Below, one piece after another: positions 44,200 through 53,439 of a DNA stretch of 64,000 nucleotides; position 1 is the first letter of the stretch; the number at the start of each line of letters is the position of its first letter. Source of the DNA: Streptomyces corallincola (GTDB lineage Bacteria; Actinomycetota; Actinomycetes; Streptomycetales; Streptomycetaceae); contig NZ_JAHRXF010000007.1 of assembly GCF_019104725.1 (NCBI RefSeq), positions 1 to 64,000 of the forward strand, read 5' to 3'. Under the pieces are notes generated by a model, which was not told the DNA's origin, did no database searches, and worked only from the letters and a program-made list of their open reading frames with translations. The position numbers were made by a program, and so were the translations under genes.

Positions 44200-47100
44200 T
44201 CAGCCCAGCAGCTCCAGCTCCGCCAGCGTGGACTCGCCGTCCAGCACCAGCCGGTACTTCGTGTACGACCCCGGCGAGGCGATCGTGAACGCCCGGGTCT
44301 GCTTGTCCCAGGCGAAGGACTCGCCCGAGCGCCGGTCCAGCGTCTGCCACGTGGTGCCGTCCGAGGAGCCCTGGAGGGTCCAGCCGGTCGGCGCCTTGGT
44401 GTGGTCGGCCCCGGAGGTCAGCGTGTACTGCGCCGCACGCGTCGCCGCCGCCACCGGCAGGTCCACCGAGGTCACGGTGGCGCTGGTCGCCGAGGTGTTG
44501 TCGAACAGCGGCCCGTCGCCCTTGAGGACGTCGGCGCGCGGGGTGGGCACCTTGTCGTCCTGGGTGACCGAGACGGGCGCCGCGTCCTTGCCCGAGCCCC
44601 ACGCCGACGGCTTGGAGCCCATCGTGAACTGGAGCACCCCGCCCTTCTCCAGCATGGAGTGCGGCAGCGCGGTGGACTTCCAGGGGCGGCCGTTGAAGGT
44701 CACGCCCTGGACGTACACGTTCTTCGCGCTGTTGTTGGGGGCCTTGACGACGAGGTCGCGGCCGTTCTCCAGGTGCACGGTGGCCTTCTTGAACAGCGGG
44801 GAGCCGATCGCGTACTCGCCGCCGCCCATGACCAGCGGGTAGAAGCCGAGCGAGGAGAACAGGTACCAGGCCGACTGCTCGCCGTTGTCCTCGTCGCCGT
44901 GGTAGCCCTGCCCGATCTCGCTGCCGACGTACAGCCGGGACAGCGCCTCACGCACCTTGGCCTGCGCCTTCCAGGGCTCGCTCGCCGCGTCGTACATGTA
45001 GATGACGTGGTGCGCGACCTGGTTGGAGTGGCCGTAGTTGCCCATCCGCACGTCCCGGGCCTCGGTCATCTCGTGGATGACACCGCCGTAGGAGCCGACG
45101 AAGTCGGTGGACGCGGTCTCCGGGGTGGAGAAGTAGGTGTCCAGCTTGTCACCGAGTCCGGCGCGGCCCCCGTACAGGTTGGCCAGGCCCCGGCTGTCCT
45201 GCGGCGCGGTGAACGCGTAGCCCCAGCCGTTGGTCTCGGTGTAGTCGTAGCCCCACACCCGCGGGTCGTACTTCGAGGAGTCCAGCCGCCAGTTGCCCTT
45301 GGCGTCCTTGCCCTGGAAGAAGCCGGCCTTCGGGTCGAAGAGGTTGACGTAGTCGCGGGCCCGGTTGAGGAAGTACTCGGACTCCTCCTTGTACCGCTTC
45401 TCGCCGGTCTTCTTGTAGAGGGCCTCGCCCATCTTGGCGATGCCGTAGTCGTTGACGTAGCCCTCCATCGCCCAGGACAGGCCCTCACCGGTGGCGGTGG
45501 AGGTGTAGCCCAGGAACGGGGAGGTGGCCATGCCCTTGCGGCCGACCCCGGAGGCGGGCGGGACGACGGTGGCGTTCTTCACCGCCGCGTCGTAGGCCGC
45601 CTTGGCGTCGAACTTCACGCCCTTGACGTAGGCGTCGGCGAACGCCACGTCCGAGGAGGTGCCGGTCATCAGGTCGGCGTAGCCGGGGGAGGACCAGCGC
45701 GAGGTCCAGCCGCCGTCCTTGTACTGCTGGACGAACCCGTCCACCATCTCGCCCGCCTGGGACGGCGTCAGGAACGAGTACGCGGGCCAGGTGGTCCGGT
45801 AGGTGTCCCAGAAGCCGTTGTTGACGTACACCTTGCCGTCCACGATCTTCGCACCGGTGTGCGTCGGCGTGTCCTGGCCGGTCATCGCGGAGAACGGGGA
45901 GGCGTACTGGTCCTTGCCCGCGACCTTCTCGAAGCCGGAGTTCGGGTAGAGGTACAGCCGGTACATGCTGGAGTACAGCGTGGTCAGCTGGTCGGGCGTG
46001 GCGCCCTCCACCTCGACCTTGCCGAGCAGCTTGTCCCAGGCGTGCCGGGCCCCCGCCTTGACGGCGTCGAAGGAGGTGCCCGTCGGGATCTCCTGGCGCA
46101 GGTTGTCCTTCGCCTGGTCCACGCTGATCAGCGAGGTCGCCAGGCGCAGCGTGACCCGGTGGTCCGAGCCGGTCCTGAACTTCAGGTAGCCCTTGACGCC
46201 GCTGGAGGAGCCGTCGGTGACCCGCTGGTCGAAGACGCCGTACACGAACAGCCGGGTGGCGCCCGTGGACAGGCCCGACTTCACGTCGGAGTAGCCGGTG
46301 ACGATCCCGTTGTCCTTGTCCAGGGTCAGCCCGGCCTGCTCGGTCACGTTGTCGAACACGACGCTCGCGTCGTCACCCGGATAGGTGAACCGCATCGAGG
46401 CCGCGTGGTCGGTCGGGGCTATCTCCGCCTTCAGCCCGTTCTCGAACGTGACGCCGTAGTAGTACGGACGCGCCGTCTCGTTCTCGTGCCGGAAGGCGAG
46501 CTGGCGGGCCTCCCGGCCGGTGTCCGGGGTGCCGGACGCGGCGGACGGCATCAGCTGGAAGGTCTGCCGGTCGCCCATCCACGGGCTCGGCTCGTGGCTC
46601 GCGCTGAACGCCTGGACGGTCGGCAGATTGGCGTCGTTGTTCGCACGTGCGTACTCGTAGAGCCAGCTGAGCGACGACGCGTTGGTGACCGGCGTCCAGA
46701 AGTTGAAGCCGTGCGGCATCGCGGTCGCGGGGAAGTTGTTGCCGCGCGAGAAGCTGCCGCTGGAGTTGGTGCCGCGCGTGGTCTGCGCGTAGTCCGCGAG
46801 ATGCGCCTTGGGCTTCTCGGGGGCGACCCGCCGGATGTCGATGTCGTCCACCCAGCCCCGGAACTTCGCCGGGCCCTTGGGGGAGTCGTAGGCGAGCAGC
46901 ACCCGGTCGATGGTCTTCCCCGCCGCGACCGAGCCGATCCGGGACGCCACGCTGTTCCACTGGTTGACGTACAGCGCCTTCGCGTCGCCCTGACCGCGCG
47001 GGGTGAGCGGGAACCCGTGCTGGTCGAGCGCGCCCAGTCCGCTCAGGTACGTGCCGTCGGTGAACGCCAGGTCCACGGACACGTTGGTCGCGTCGTAGTC

Positions 47101-48003
47101 CAGGTCGCCGTCCGCCATCGACGGGAACAGCTTGTACGACAGCTGGGTGTCCCGGCCGACCTTGACGTTGACGTCGAAGACCTTGTTGTACGAGTAACCG
47201 CGCCCCTCGGCCGTGTGGCGCCCCGCGTAGCGCAACGCCCGCGTGCCGGTGAAGCCCGCGCGGGCCTTCGCGGTGGGCGAGCCGTTCGGGCCGCCGTCCA
47301 CCAGGGTCACCATGTCCGGCGGCACCGAGGTGTCGCCGGAGCCGGTGGAGAGCTGGAGGTCGGCGAGCTGGAGGAGGTCCGGAGCGCCCGCGTTCTTCGT
47401 CACGTTCAGCCGGAAGTGCTGGTACTCGGCCGGTTCCGACACCTCGTAGGACTTCGTCTGGAACCGGTTGGCGAACGTCTCGCCCGACCGGGTGTCCAGC
47501 GTCTTCCAGTCCTTGCCGTCGGTGGAGCCCTGGAGGTTCCAGTCCTTCGGGTCGCGCTCGGCGTGGTCGTTGGCCGAGGTGAGCGCGTAGGCGGCCACCC
47601 GGACGGCCTTGTCGAGGTCGAACTCGACCCAGCCGGTGGGCTGGAAGGTGAGCCACTTGCTGCCCGGCTCGCCGTCGGTGAGGTTCTCCTTCACCTCGCC
47701 CGCGCTCGCGTTCTCGCCGCTCGCCCGCACATCGGTGACCCGGTCGTTGACGTTGCCCGGAATGCCGGTGCTGTAGCCGCCGTCCACGCCCGAGGCCCGC
47801 TTGCTGCCGTCCCGCGCGGTGTCCACGGTGCTCAGCCAGTCCGGTGCCGGGTCGCCCGACTCGAACGAGGACGCGAAGTCGCGGTCCGGTGCCGGGTGCT
47901 TCGCGGGCAGAGCCACCGCGGCCCCCTGGGTTCCGACAGCCAGCGCAAAGCCGACTGAAAGGACCAGCACCGGCCCATATCGGTGCCGAGTTCTCCGGTA
48001 CAT
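44200..48003 (-). CDS. secreted GH92 alpha-mannosidase-type hydrolase with two F5/8-type C domains
   Basis: A 1267-aa modular GH92 enzyme. A signal peptide covers about the first 35 residues. A discoidin (F5/8 type C) domain spans roughly 84-218 (WVEFDLDKAVRVAAYALTSA, WNLQGSTDGKDWKTLD), then a jelly-roll region to about 395. The GH92 part runs from LADYAQTTRGTNSSGSF through HGDEDNGEQSAWYLFSSLGF near residue 1040. A second discoidin-like domain fills 1160-1267 (TLQGSSDGTTWQTLDRRSGE). The ATG has AGGAGGGG about 11 nt upstream. A perfect GACAACGTTGTC site lies 29 bp before the start, so it should be controlled with the other GH92 gene. The extra lectin-like domains suggest insoluble or cell-wall mannans as targets. 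Confidence 0.92.
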   Translation of the reverse strand: MYRRTRHRYGPVLVLSVGFALAVGTQGAAVALPAKHPAPDRDFASSFESGDPAPDWLSTVDTARDGSKRASGVDGGYSTGIPGNVNDRVTDVRASGENASAGEVKENLTDGEPGSKWLTFQPTGWVEFDLDKAVRVAAYALTSANDHAERDPKDWNLQGSTDGKDWKTLDTRSGETFANRFQTKSYEVSEPAEYQHFRLNVTKNAGAPDLLQLADLQLSTGSGDTSVPPDMVTLVDGGPNGSPTAKARAGFTGTRALRYAGRHTAEGRGYSYNKVFDVNVKVGRDTQLSYKLFPSMADGDLDYDATNVSVDLAFTDGTYLSGLGALDQHGFPLTPRGQGDAKALYVNQWNSVASRIGSVAAGKTIDRVLLAYDSPKGPAKFRGWVDDIDIRRVAPEKPKAHLADYAQTTRGTNSSGSFSRGNNFPATAMPHGFNFWTPVTNASSLSWLYEYARANNDANLPTVQAFSASHEPSPWMGDRQTFQLMPSAASGTPDTGREARQLAFRHENETARPYYYGVTFENGLKAEIAPTDHAASMRFTYPGDDASVVFDNVTEQAGLTLDKDNGIVTGYSDVKSGLSTGATRLFVYGVFDQRVTDGSSSGVKGYLKFRTGSDHRVTLRLATSLISVDQAKDNLRQEIPTGTSFDAVKAGARHAWDKLLGKVEVEGATPDQLTTLYSSMYRLYLYPNSGFEKVAGKDQYASPFSAMTGQDTPTHTGAKIVDGKVYVNNGFWDTYRTTWPAYSFLTPSQAGEMVDGFVQQYKDGGWTSRWSSPGYADLMTGTSSDVAFADAYVKGVKFDAKAAYDAAVKNATVVPPASGVGRKGMATSPFLGYTSTATGEGLSWAMEGYVNDYGIAKMGEALYKKTGEKRYKEESEYFLNRARDYVNLFDPKAGFFQGKDAKGNWRLDSSKYDPRVWGYDYTETNGWGYAFTAPQDSRGLANLYGGRAGLGDKLDTYFSTPETASTDFVGSYGGVIHEMTEARDVRMGNYGHSNQVAHHVIYMYDAASEPWKAQAKVREALSRLYVGSEIGQGYHGDEDNGEQSAWYLFSSLGFYPLVMGGGEYAIGSPLFKKATVHLENGRDLVVKAPNNSAKNVYVQGVTFNGRPWKSTALPHSMLEKGGVLQFTMGSKPSAWGSGKDAAPVSVTQDDKVPTPRADVLKGDGPLFDNTSATSATVTSVDLPVAAATRAAQYTLTSGADHTKAPTGWTLQGSSDGTTWQTLDRRSGESFAWDKQTRAFTIASPGSYTKYRLVLDGESTLAELELLG

Positions 48004-48031
48004 CTGGGGAATCCCCTCCTGCGCCCTGTGA

Positions 48032-48043
48032 GACAACGTTGTC
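48032..48043. promoter_or_regulatory. LacI-type operator candidate before the second GH92 gene
   Basis: The perfect palindrome GACAACGTTGTC repeats the site at 40625-40636. It lies 29 bp upstream of the ATG, in the divergent space shared with ngcE, so it could also affect that operon. Confidence 0.75.
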
Positions 48044-48346
48044 AATTTCCTGCGCAGCAACCAGTAGGTCGTCAAGTGACCCCTGATGTCAAGGGTGTTG
48101 GCTGTGGCATTCAGGCGCCTGTGCTGCGGATTTCCCCGGAACGGCCTTCGCGGGCCGCGCACATTTCCGGGAGGTCTCAACTCGGAAAAGACCGGGGCTC
48201 CGAGGTGCATTCGATCTTGCTCCGTCCGAGGGAAGTGGACTATACCTGTCGGCGTTTCCCCGCACGATTCGCACGACCCCGCACTACCCGACAGCGGTGC
48301 CGGGAGGATCCGGTTCACCGCCTGAGTCCTGGAAGAGGGCGAGGAC
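48044..48346. other. divergent regulatory region between the GH92 gene and ngcE
   Basis: No gene is supported. It holds the dre-like site listed separately and should contain the ngcE promoter; the GH92 operator lies just to its left. Confidence 0.55.
48234..48249. promoter_or_regulatory. dre-like (DasR) site upstream of ngcE
   Basis: AGTGGACTATACCTGT agrees with the DasR consensus AGTGGTCTAGACCACT at 12 of 16 positions, 98 bp before the ngcE start. DasR, the GlcNAc-responsive GntR regulator, controls chitin-sugar uptake in Streptomyces, so this fits the downstream transporter. Confidence 0.6.
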
Positions 48347-49798
48347 TTGAGCAAGGGATCCACTGCGCACCACGACGGCGAGGGCGTCGGCCGCCGTGAC
48401 CTCATCAAGCGCTCCGCGGCGATAGCCCTGGTGGCCGCCCCCGGAAGCGGCCTGCTCTCCGCCTGCGCGAGCAGCGGCGGCAGCGGGCAGAACAAGGCGA
48501 AGGGCGGCGAGAAGACCGCGAAGAACCCGCTGGGCGTGGGCGCGGACGCGGGGATGGAGTTCGTCCTCTTCGACGGCGGCTTCGGCAAGGAGTACGCCGA
48601 GGACGCGGTGAAGGTGTATCAGAAGGGCTTCCCCAAGGCGAAGGTGAAGTTCGCCGCCACCCAGAAGATCCAGTCCACGCTCCAGCCCCGCTTCAACCAG
48701 GGCAACCCGCCGGACCTCATCGACAACTCCGGTGCCGAGCAGATGGACATGGGCGTCCTGGTCGGCAAGAACCAGCTCGCCGACCTCACCCCGCTGCTCG
48801 ACGCCGCCTCCTACGACGACCCGTCGAAGAAGGTCCGCGACACGCTGCGCCCCGGCATCGTGGAGATGGGCCAGTTCGACGGCCAGCCGGTGTGGATTCT
48901 GTACTACGCCTACACGGTCTACGGCGCCTGGTACTCGCGGAAGGCGCTGGACTCGCTCGACGCGGAGTACCCCGAGACCTGGGACCAGATGCTCGCGGTC
49001 TGCGCCAAGGCCAAGAAGAAGGGCATGGCGGGCTGGACGTACGCGGGCAAGTACCCGTACTACATCCCGTTCTCGCTGTACCCGATGATCGGCAAGGTCG
49101 GCGGGCGCGAGGTGCTGGACGCCATCGACAACCTGGAGCCGAACGCCTGGAAGCACCCGGCGGTCAAGGCGTGCTTCGAGGCGTACTACGAGCTGTACAA
49201 GAAGGGCTACGTCCTCAAGGGCACCCCCGGTCTCGACCACATCCAGTCGCAGACCGCGTGGGCCAAGGGCGAGGCGCTGTTCATCCCGAACGGCTCCTGG
49301 GTGGAGAACGAGTCGGCCAACGTCATCCCGGCCGACTTCGACCTCGCCGTCTCCGCGCCGACCGGGATCGACTCTTCGGACAAGATGCCGTTCGGCACCA
49401 TCTGGGCGTCCGGCGGCGAGCCGTTCATCGTCCCGGCCAAGGCGGCGAACGCGCGGGGCGGCATGGAGCAGCTGCGCATCATGCTCTCCGAGGCGTCGTC
49501 GAGGAACTTCACGTCCAAGGTGAAGTCGCTGACCGCCTTCAACGGCGGCACCGACGGGATCAGCCTGACACCCGGTCTGAAGTCCGGTGTGGCGGCCCTC
49601 GACAAGGCCGGGGACAACGTGGTGAACCCCCGGCTCCAGGACTGGTACGTCCAGCTCCAGAAGGAGAAGATCGGCGTCGGCGGGCTGGGCGAGATGATGG
49701 CCGGCCGCCTCACTCCGGCCGAGGCGATCAAGAAGATCCAGGGCTTCGCCGACGAGGCCGCCAAGGACTCCTCGATCAAGCACTACAAGCACCAGTGA
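48347..49798 (+). CDS. ngcE: chito-oligosaccharide ABC transporter substrate-binding lipoprotein
   Basis: Extracellular sugar-binding lipoprotein of 483 aa, NgcE type (GlcNAc / N,N'-diacetylchitobiose uptake). The N-terminus has GRRDLIKRSAAIAL, a twin-arginine motif, followed by a lipobox LLSAC near residue 39, so it is probably a Tat-exported lipoprotein. The body has the family 1 binding-protein pattern (PDLIDNSGAEQMDMG, WILYYAYTVYGAWYSRKAL, GEALFIPNGSWVENE). The TTG start is supported by GAGGG 7 nt upstream and by the signal peptide. It is first of three genes with ngcF and ngcG; no ATPase is present, as usual for Streptomyces sugar systems served by a shared MsiK. Identity as the ngcE counterpart is from memory of S. 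coelicolor. Confidence 0.9.
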   Translation: MSKGSTAHHDGEGVGRRDLIKRSAAIALVAAPGSGLLSACASSGGSGQNKAKGGEKTAKNPLGVGADAGMEFVLFDGGFGKEYAEDAVKVYQKGFPKAKVKFAATQKIQSTLQPRFNQGNPPDLIDNSGAEQMDMGVLVGKNQLADLTPLLDAASYDDPSKKVRDTLRPGIVEMGQFDGQPVWILYYAYTVYGAWYSRKALDSLDAEYPETWDQMLAVCAKAKKKGMAGWTYAGKYPYYIPFSLYPMIGKVGGREVLDAIDNLEPNAWKHPAVKACFEAYYELYKKGYVLKGTPGLDHIQSQTAWAKGEALFIPNGSWVENESANVIPADFDLAVSAPTGIDSSDKMPFGTIWASGGEPFIVPAKAANARGGMEQLRIMLSEASSRNFTSKVKSLTAFNGGTDGISLTPGLKSGVAALDKAGDNVVNPRLQDWYVQLQKEKIGVGGLGEMMAGRLTPAEAIKKIQGFADEAAKDSSIKHYKHQ

Positions 49799-49827
49799 TC
49801 CACACCCCCTGACGCACCGGAGTGGCG

Positions 49828-50754
49828 ATGCAGCACGGCAAGTACCGGTTCATTGTGGGATTTCTGGCCATTCCACTCGGACTGTACGCGCTCTTCGTGA
49901 TATGGCCGTTCATCCAGTCCATCTACTACTCGTTCACGGACTGGACCGGCCTGAGCCCCGAATTCGAGATGGTCGGATTCGACAACTACACGAGGATGTT
50001 CCAGGACGAGATCTTCTGGAAGTCGCTGGAGCACAGCCTGCTGTTCGCCCTGGTGCTGCCGGTGGTGACGATCGGTCTGGCGCTGTTCTTCGCCTTCATG
50101 ATCAACGTGGGCGGACGGCGCCGGAGGGGTGGCCCCGTCATTACCGGGGTGCGGGGCTCCGCCTTCTACAAGATCGTCTACTTCTTCCCGCAGGTGCTCT
50201 CCATCGCCATCGTCGCGCTGCTGTTCGCCTTCGCGTACAACCCGGACAGCGGCGCGATCAACTCGCTGCTGCGCGGGGTCGGCCTGGACGGCCTCCAGCC
50301 GCTCTGGCTGGGCGACCCGGACCTCGCGCTGTGGTGCGTGATGGCGGTGCTGGTGTGGTCCACGGTCGGCTTCTTCGTGGTGCTGTTCTCGGCGGGCATG
50401 GCCTCCATACCGGCCGAGCTGTACGAGGCGGCGCTGCTGGACGGCGCCGACCGGGTCACCACGTTCTTCCGCCTCACGCTGCCGCTGCTGTGGGACACCG
50501 TGCAGTCCGGCTGGGTGTACATGGGCATCCTGGCGCTCGGTGCGGAGTCCTTCGCGGTCGTGCAGATCATGACGACCGGCCCCGGCGGGCCCGACTACTC
50601 GACGACCGTGATGGTCCTGTACGTGTACCAGAAGGCGTTCCGGGACGGTCAGGCCGCCTACGCCACCACCATCGGCGTCGCCCTGCTCGTCGTCACGCTC
50701 GCGTTCGCCGCGATCGTGATGCGGCTGGGCCGCCGCGAGCGGTTGGAGTTCTGA
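49828..50754 (+). CDS. ngcF: sugar ABC transporter permease (NgcF type)
   Basis: Inner-membrane permease of 308 aa (MalF/UgpA type) with six predicted membrane helices; the first starts FIVGFLAIPLGLYALFVIWP. The EAA loop that contacts the ATPase is EAALLDGADRVTTFFRLTLP near residue 200. The ATG at 49828 is chosen over GTG 49822 because GGAG ends 5 nt before it. It follows ngcE by 29 bp and precedes ngcG by 5 bp. Confidence 0.92.
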   Translation: MQHGKYRFIVGFLAIPLGLYALFVIWPFIQSIYYSFTDWTGLSPEFEMVGFDNYTRMFQDEIFWKSLEHSLLFALVLPVVTIGLALFFAFMINVGGRRRRGGPVITGVRGSAFYKIVYFFPQVLSIAIVALLFAFAYNPDSGAINSLLRGVGLDGLQPLWLGDPDLALWCVMAVLVWSTVGFFVVLFSAGMASIPAELYEAALLDGADRVTTFFRLTLPLLWDTVQSGWVYMGILALGAESFAVVQIMTTGPGGPDYSTTVMVLYVYQKAFRDGQAAYATTIGVALLVVTLAFAAIVMRLGRRERLEF

Positions 50755-50759
50755 AAGCG

Positions 50760-51683
50760 ATGACGACGACCGAGAGCCCCGCACCGCTGCCCGCCGGGCC
50801 GGGCACACCCGTCGCCAAGACCGACGCGTCCGGGCCCCGCCCCCGCACCGCGAAGAAGGAGGGCGGTGTCCTCAACGTCTTCTCGCACGGCGTGCTGATC
50901 ATCTGGGCGGTCATGGTCGTGCTGCCGCTGCTGTGGGCGGTGATGACCTCGTTCAAGGACGACAGCTCGATCTTCGGCTCGCCCTGGTCGCTCCCCGACC
51001 GGCTGCACTTCGACAACTGGTCGCGGGCCTGGACCCAGGCCAGCATGGGCGACTACTTCCTCAACACGATCCTGGTGGTCGCCGGTTCCCTGACCGGCAC
51101 CCTGGTGCTCGGCTCGATGGCGGCCTATGTGCTGGCCCGCTTCGACTTCCCCGGCAACCGGTTCATCTACTTCCTGTTCGTCGGCGGGATGAGCTTCCCG
51201 ATCATGCTGGCGCTGGTCCCGCTGTTCTACGTGGTGAACAACATGGGGCTGCTCAACACCATCCACGGGCTGATCCTGGTCTACATCGCGTACTCGCTGC
51301 CGTTCACGGTGTTCTTCCTGACCGCCTTCTTCCGCACGCTGCCGACCTCGGTGGCGGAGGCGGCCTTCGTGGACGGCGCCTCGCACTCCCGGACCTTCTT
51401 CCAGATCATGCTGCCGATGGCGAAGCCGGGCCTGATCAGCGTGGGGATCTTCAACTTCCTCGGCCAGTGGAACCAGTACATGCTGCCGACGGTGCTGAAC
51501 ACCGACCCCGACAAGAAGGTGCTCACCCAGGGGCTGGTGCAGCTCGCCGTCAGCCAGGGGTACAAGGGGGACTGGTCCGGGCTGTTCGCGGGGCTGGTGA
51601 TGGCGATGCTGCCGGTGCTGGCCGCGTACATCGTCTTCCAGCGCCAGGTGGTGGCGGGGCTGACGGCGGGGGCGCTGAAGTAG
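50760..51683 (+). CDS. ngcG: sugar ABC transporter permease (NgcG type)
   Basis: Inner-membrane permease of 307 aa (MalG/UgpE type). About 40 hydrophilic residues precede the first helix (GVLIIWAVMVVLPLLWAVMT); six helices in all. The EAA loop reads EAAFVDGASHSRTFFQIMLP. It starts 5 bp after the ngcF stop, so expression is coupled. It pairs with NgcF to form the channel. No clear terminator follows before the ROK gene. Confidence 0.92.
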   Translation: MTTTESPAPLPAGPGTPVAKTDASGPRPRTAKKEGGVLNVFSHGVLIIWAVMVVLPLLWAVMTSFKDDSSIFGSPWSLPDRLHFDNWSRAWTQASMGDYFLNTILVVAGSLTGTLVLGSMAAYVLARFDFPGNRFIYFLFVGGMSFPIMLALVPLFYVVNNMGLLNTIHGLILVYIAYSLPFTVFFLTAFFRTLPTSVAEAAFVDGASHSRTFFQIMLPMAKPGLISVGIFNFLGQWNQYMLPTVLNTDPDKKVLTQGLVQLAVSQGYKGDWSGLFAGLVMAMLPVLAAYIVFQRQVVAGLTAGALK

Positions 51684-52105
51684 CGCGGGCCGGGACGGAG
51701 GTGCCCCCGGAGTCTTCGCGTCCGCTATTTGCTCGCCGGGTGCCCATCGGCCGGTCACGGCCCGGCAAAGGTCCGGCCGCCCGGATTCCGCATCCGAACG
51801 GTCGGCGCCCCGCCGGCGCGGCTCTCCCGGTGCCCCCGGCGACCCGACCCGGGCCCCTCCCGGCCCTGCTCCCGGCACCCTCCGGAGGTGCTCCCGCCCT
51901 GCTCGGGAGTGGCGTCACCGTGGCCGGAGCGTGTCCGGCGGGCGACCCGGAGTGTGAGAACGATTTCCCTCAAGGACTTGACTGCGGCAACCCGTACAGC
52001 GGAGCTTGGAGTTCATAACTTGTAAGTGGCCCCGGTTCCGCAGATGTGACCCGGGCCACGGGTGGCACAGGGGCCGCCCGGCCGATGGCGGGAGTGGATG
52101 GGTCG
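51684..52105. other. intergenic region between ngcG and the ROK gene
   Basis: No convincing gene lies here. The last 130 bp include TTGACT (51978) and an AT-richer GTTCATAACTTGTAAG, possibly part of the ROK promoter, but spacing to a -10 is not clear. No strong hairpin terminator was found. Confidence 0.5.
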
Positions 52106-53317
52106 ATGGAGACTCCGGGGTCGCAGTCGTCGCTGCACCGAGCCAACCTGGAGCGGGTCGTACGGGCCGTACGGCTTGCCGGGTCGCTCACGCAGGCGGA
52201 GATCGCGCGGACTACCGGCCTGTCCGCCGCCACGGTCTCGAACATCGTGCGGGAGCTGAAGGACGGCGGCACGGTCGAGGTGACGCCCACCTCGGCGGGC
52301 GGGCGGCGGGCCCGCAGCGTCTCGCTGAGCGGGGACGCGGGCATCGTCGTCGGCATCGACTTCGGCCACACCCATCTGCGGGTCGCCATCGGCAACCTCG
52401 CCCATCAGGTGCTGGCGGAGGAGTCCGAGCCGCTGGACGTGGACGCGTCCTCCGCCCAGGGCTTCGACCGCGCCGAGGAACTCGTCTCCCGGCTGATCGT
52501 GGCGACCGGGGTGGACCGGACCAAGGTGGCCGGGGTCGGCCTCGGCGTGCCCGGCCCGATCGACGTGGAGTCCGGCACCCTCGGCTCCACCTCGATCCTG
52601 CCCGGCTGGACCGGCACCCGGCCCGCGCAGGAGTTGCGCGAGCGGCTCGGGGTGCCGGTGCACGTGGACAACGACGCCAACCTCGGCGCCCTCGGGGAAC
52701 TGGTCTGGGGCGCGGGCAAGGGGGTGCGCGACCTCGCCTACATCAAGGTCGCCAGCGGGGTCGGCGCAGGTCTGGTGATCAACGGCAAGATCTACCGGGG
52801 TCCGGGGGGCACCGCGGGGGAGATCGGGCACATCACGATCGACGAGTCGGGACCGGTCTGCCGCTGCGGCAACCGGGGCTGCCTGGAGACGTTCACCGCC
52901 GCGCGGTACGTCCTTCCGCTGCTCCGGCCGAGTCACGGCGGCGACCTCAGCATGGAGGGCGTCGTCCGCCTCGCCCGGGAGGGGGACCCCGGCTGCCGCC
53001 GGGTCATCGCGGACGTGGGGCGGCACGTCGGCAGCGGCGTCGCCAACCTCTGCAACGTGCTGAACCCGAGCCGGGTCGTGCTCGGCGGCGACCTCGCGGA
53101 GGCCGGGGAGCTGGTCCTGGCGCCCATCAGGGAGTCCGTGGGCCGCTACGCGATCCCCAGTGCCGCCCGCCAACTCTCCGTCCTTCCGGGGGCCTTGGGG
53201 GGCCGCGCCGAGGTGCTCGGCGCGCTCGCCCTCGCGCTGAGCGAAATGGGCGATTCGACCCTGCTTGACGGGTCCGCGATGGGCACCCTCTCGGTGGCCA
53301 CGCCCGCCTTCACTTAG
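52106..53317 (+). CDS. rok7B7: ROK-family transcriptional regulator
   Basis: ROK regulators join a winged helix-turn-helix to a sugar-kinase-like sensor. This 403-aa protein has the HTH at about 20-60 (LTQAEIARTTGLSAATVSNI), the ROK signature with GIDFGHTHLRVA and GVPGPIDVESG, and the zinc/sugar site GHITIDESGPVCRCGNRGC with Glu-Thr after it. The phosphate motif DFGHTH is altered from the kinase DxGxT, typical of regulators. It lies directly before xylFGH, as rok7B7 does in S. coelicolor, where it controls xylose uptake and affects antibiotic output. ATG 52106 is chosen; ATG 52085 is possible. Confidence 0.93.
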   Translation: METPGSQSSLHRANLERVVRAVRLAGSLTQAEIARTTGLSAATVSNIVRELKDGGTVEVTPTSAGGRRARSVSLSGDAGIVVGIDFGHTHLRVAIGNLAHQVLAEESEPLDVDASSAQGFDRAEELVSRLIVATGVDRTKVAGVGLGVPGPIDVESGTLGSTSILPGWTGTRPAQELRERLGVPVHVDNDANLGALGELVWGAGKGVRDLAYIKVASGVGAGLVINGKIYRGPGGTAGEIGHITIDESGPVCRCGNRGCLETFTAARYVLPLLRPSHGGDLSMEGVVRLAREGDPGCRRVIADVGRHVGSGVANLCNVLNPSRVVLGGDLAEAGELVLAPIRESVGRYAIPSAARQLSVLPGALGGRAEVLGALALALSEMGDSTLLDGSAMGTLSVATPAFT

Positions 53318-53318
53318 A

Positions 53319-53347
53319 TAACGAATGGCACCGTTGCCATCTCGTTA
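53319..53347. promoter_or_regulatory. inverted repeat between ROK gene and xylF
   Basis: TAACGA and ATGGCA are repeated as TGCCAT and TCGTTA around a CCGT centre, with one extra C. It begins 2 bp after the ROK stop and 93 bp before xylF. It may be the ROK operator for xylFGH or a terminator; the imperfect outer arm and central symmetry favour a protein site. Confidence 0.6.
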
Positions 53348-53439
53348 AGGATTTACTTCTTGACGCCGTGTGGTGCGGCCGAGTTGACTTCCAGCCACCT
53401 CGGCCGCAACGACGCGGCCTCGTCAGGGAGGTTTCTGAA

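Noticed and set aside
44401-47958. 1185-codon plus frame opposite the second GH92 gene
   Set aside because: Antisense of a clearly identified enzyme; no signal peptide or domain.
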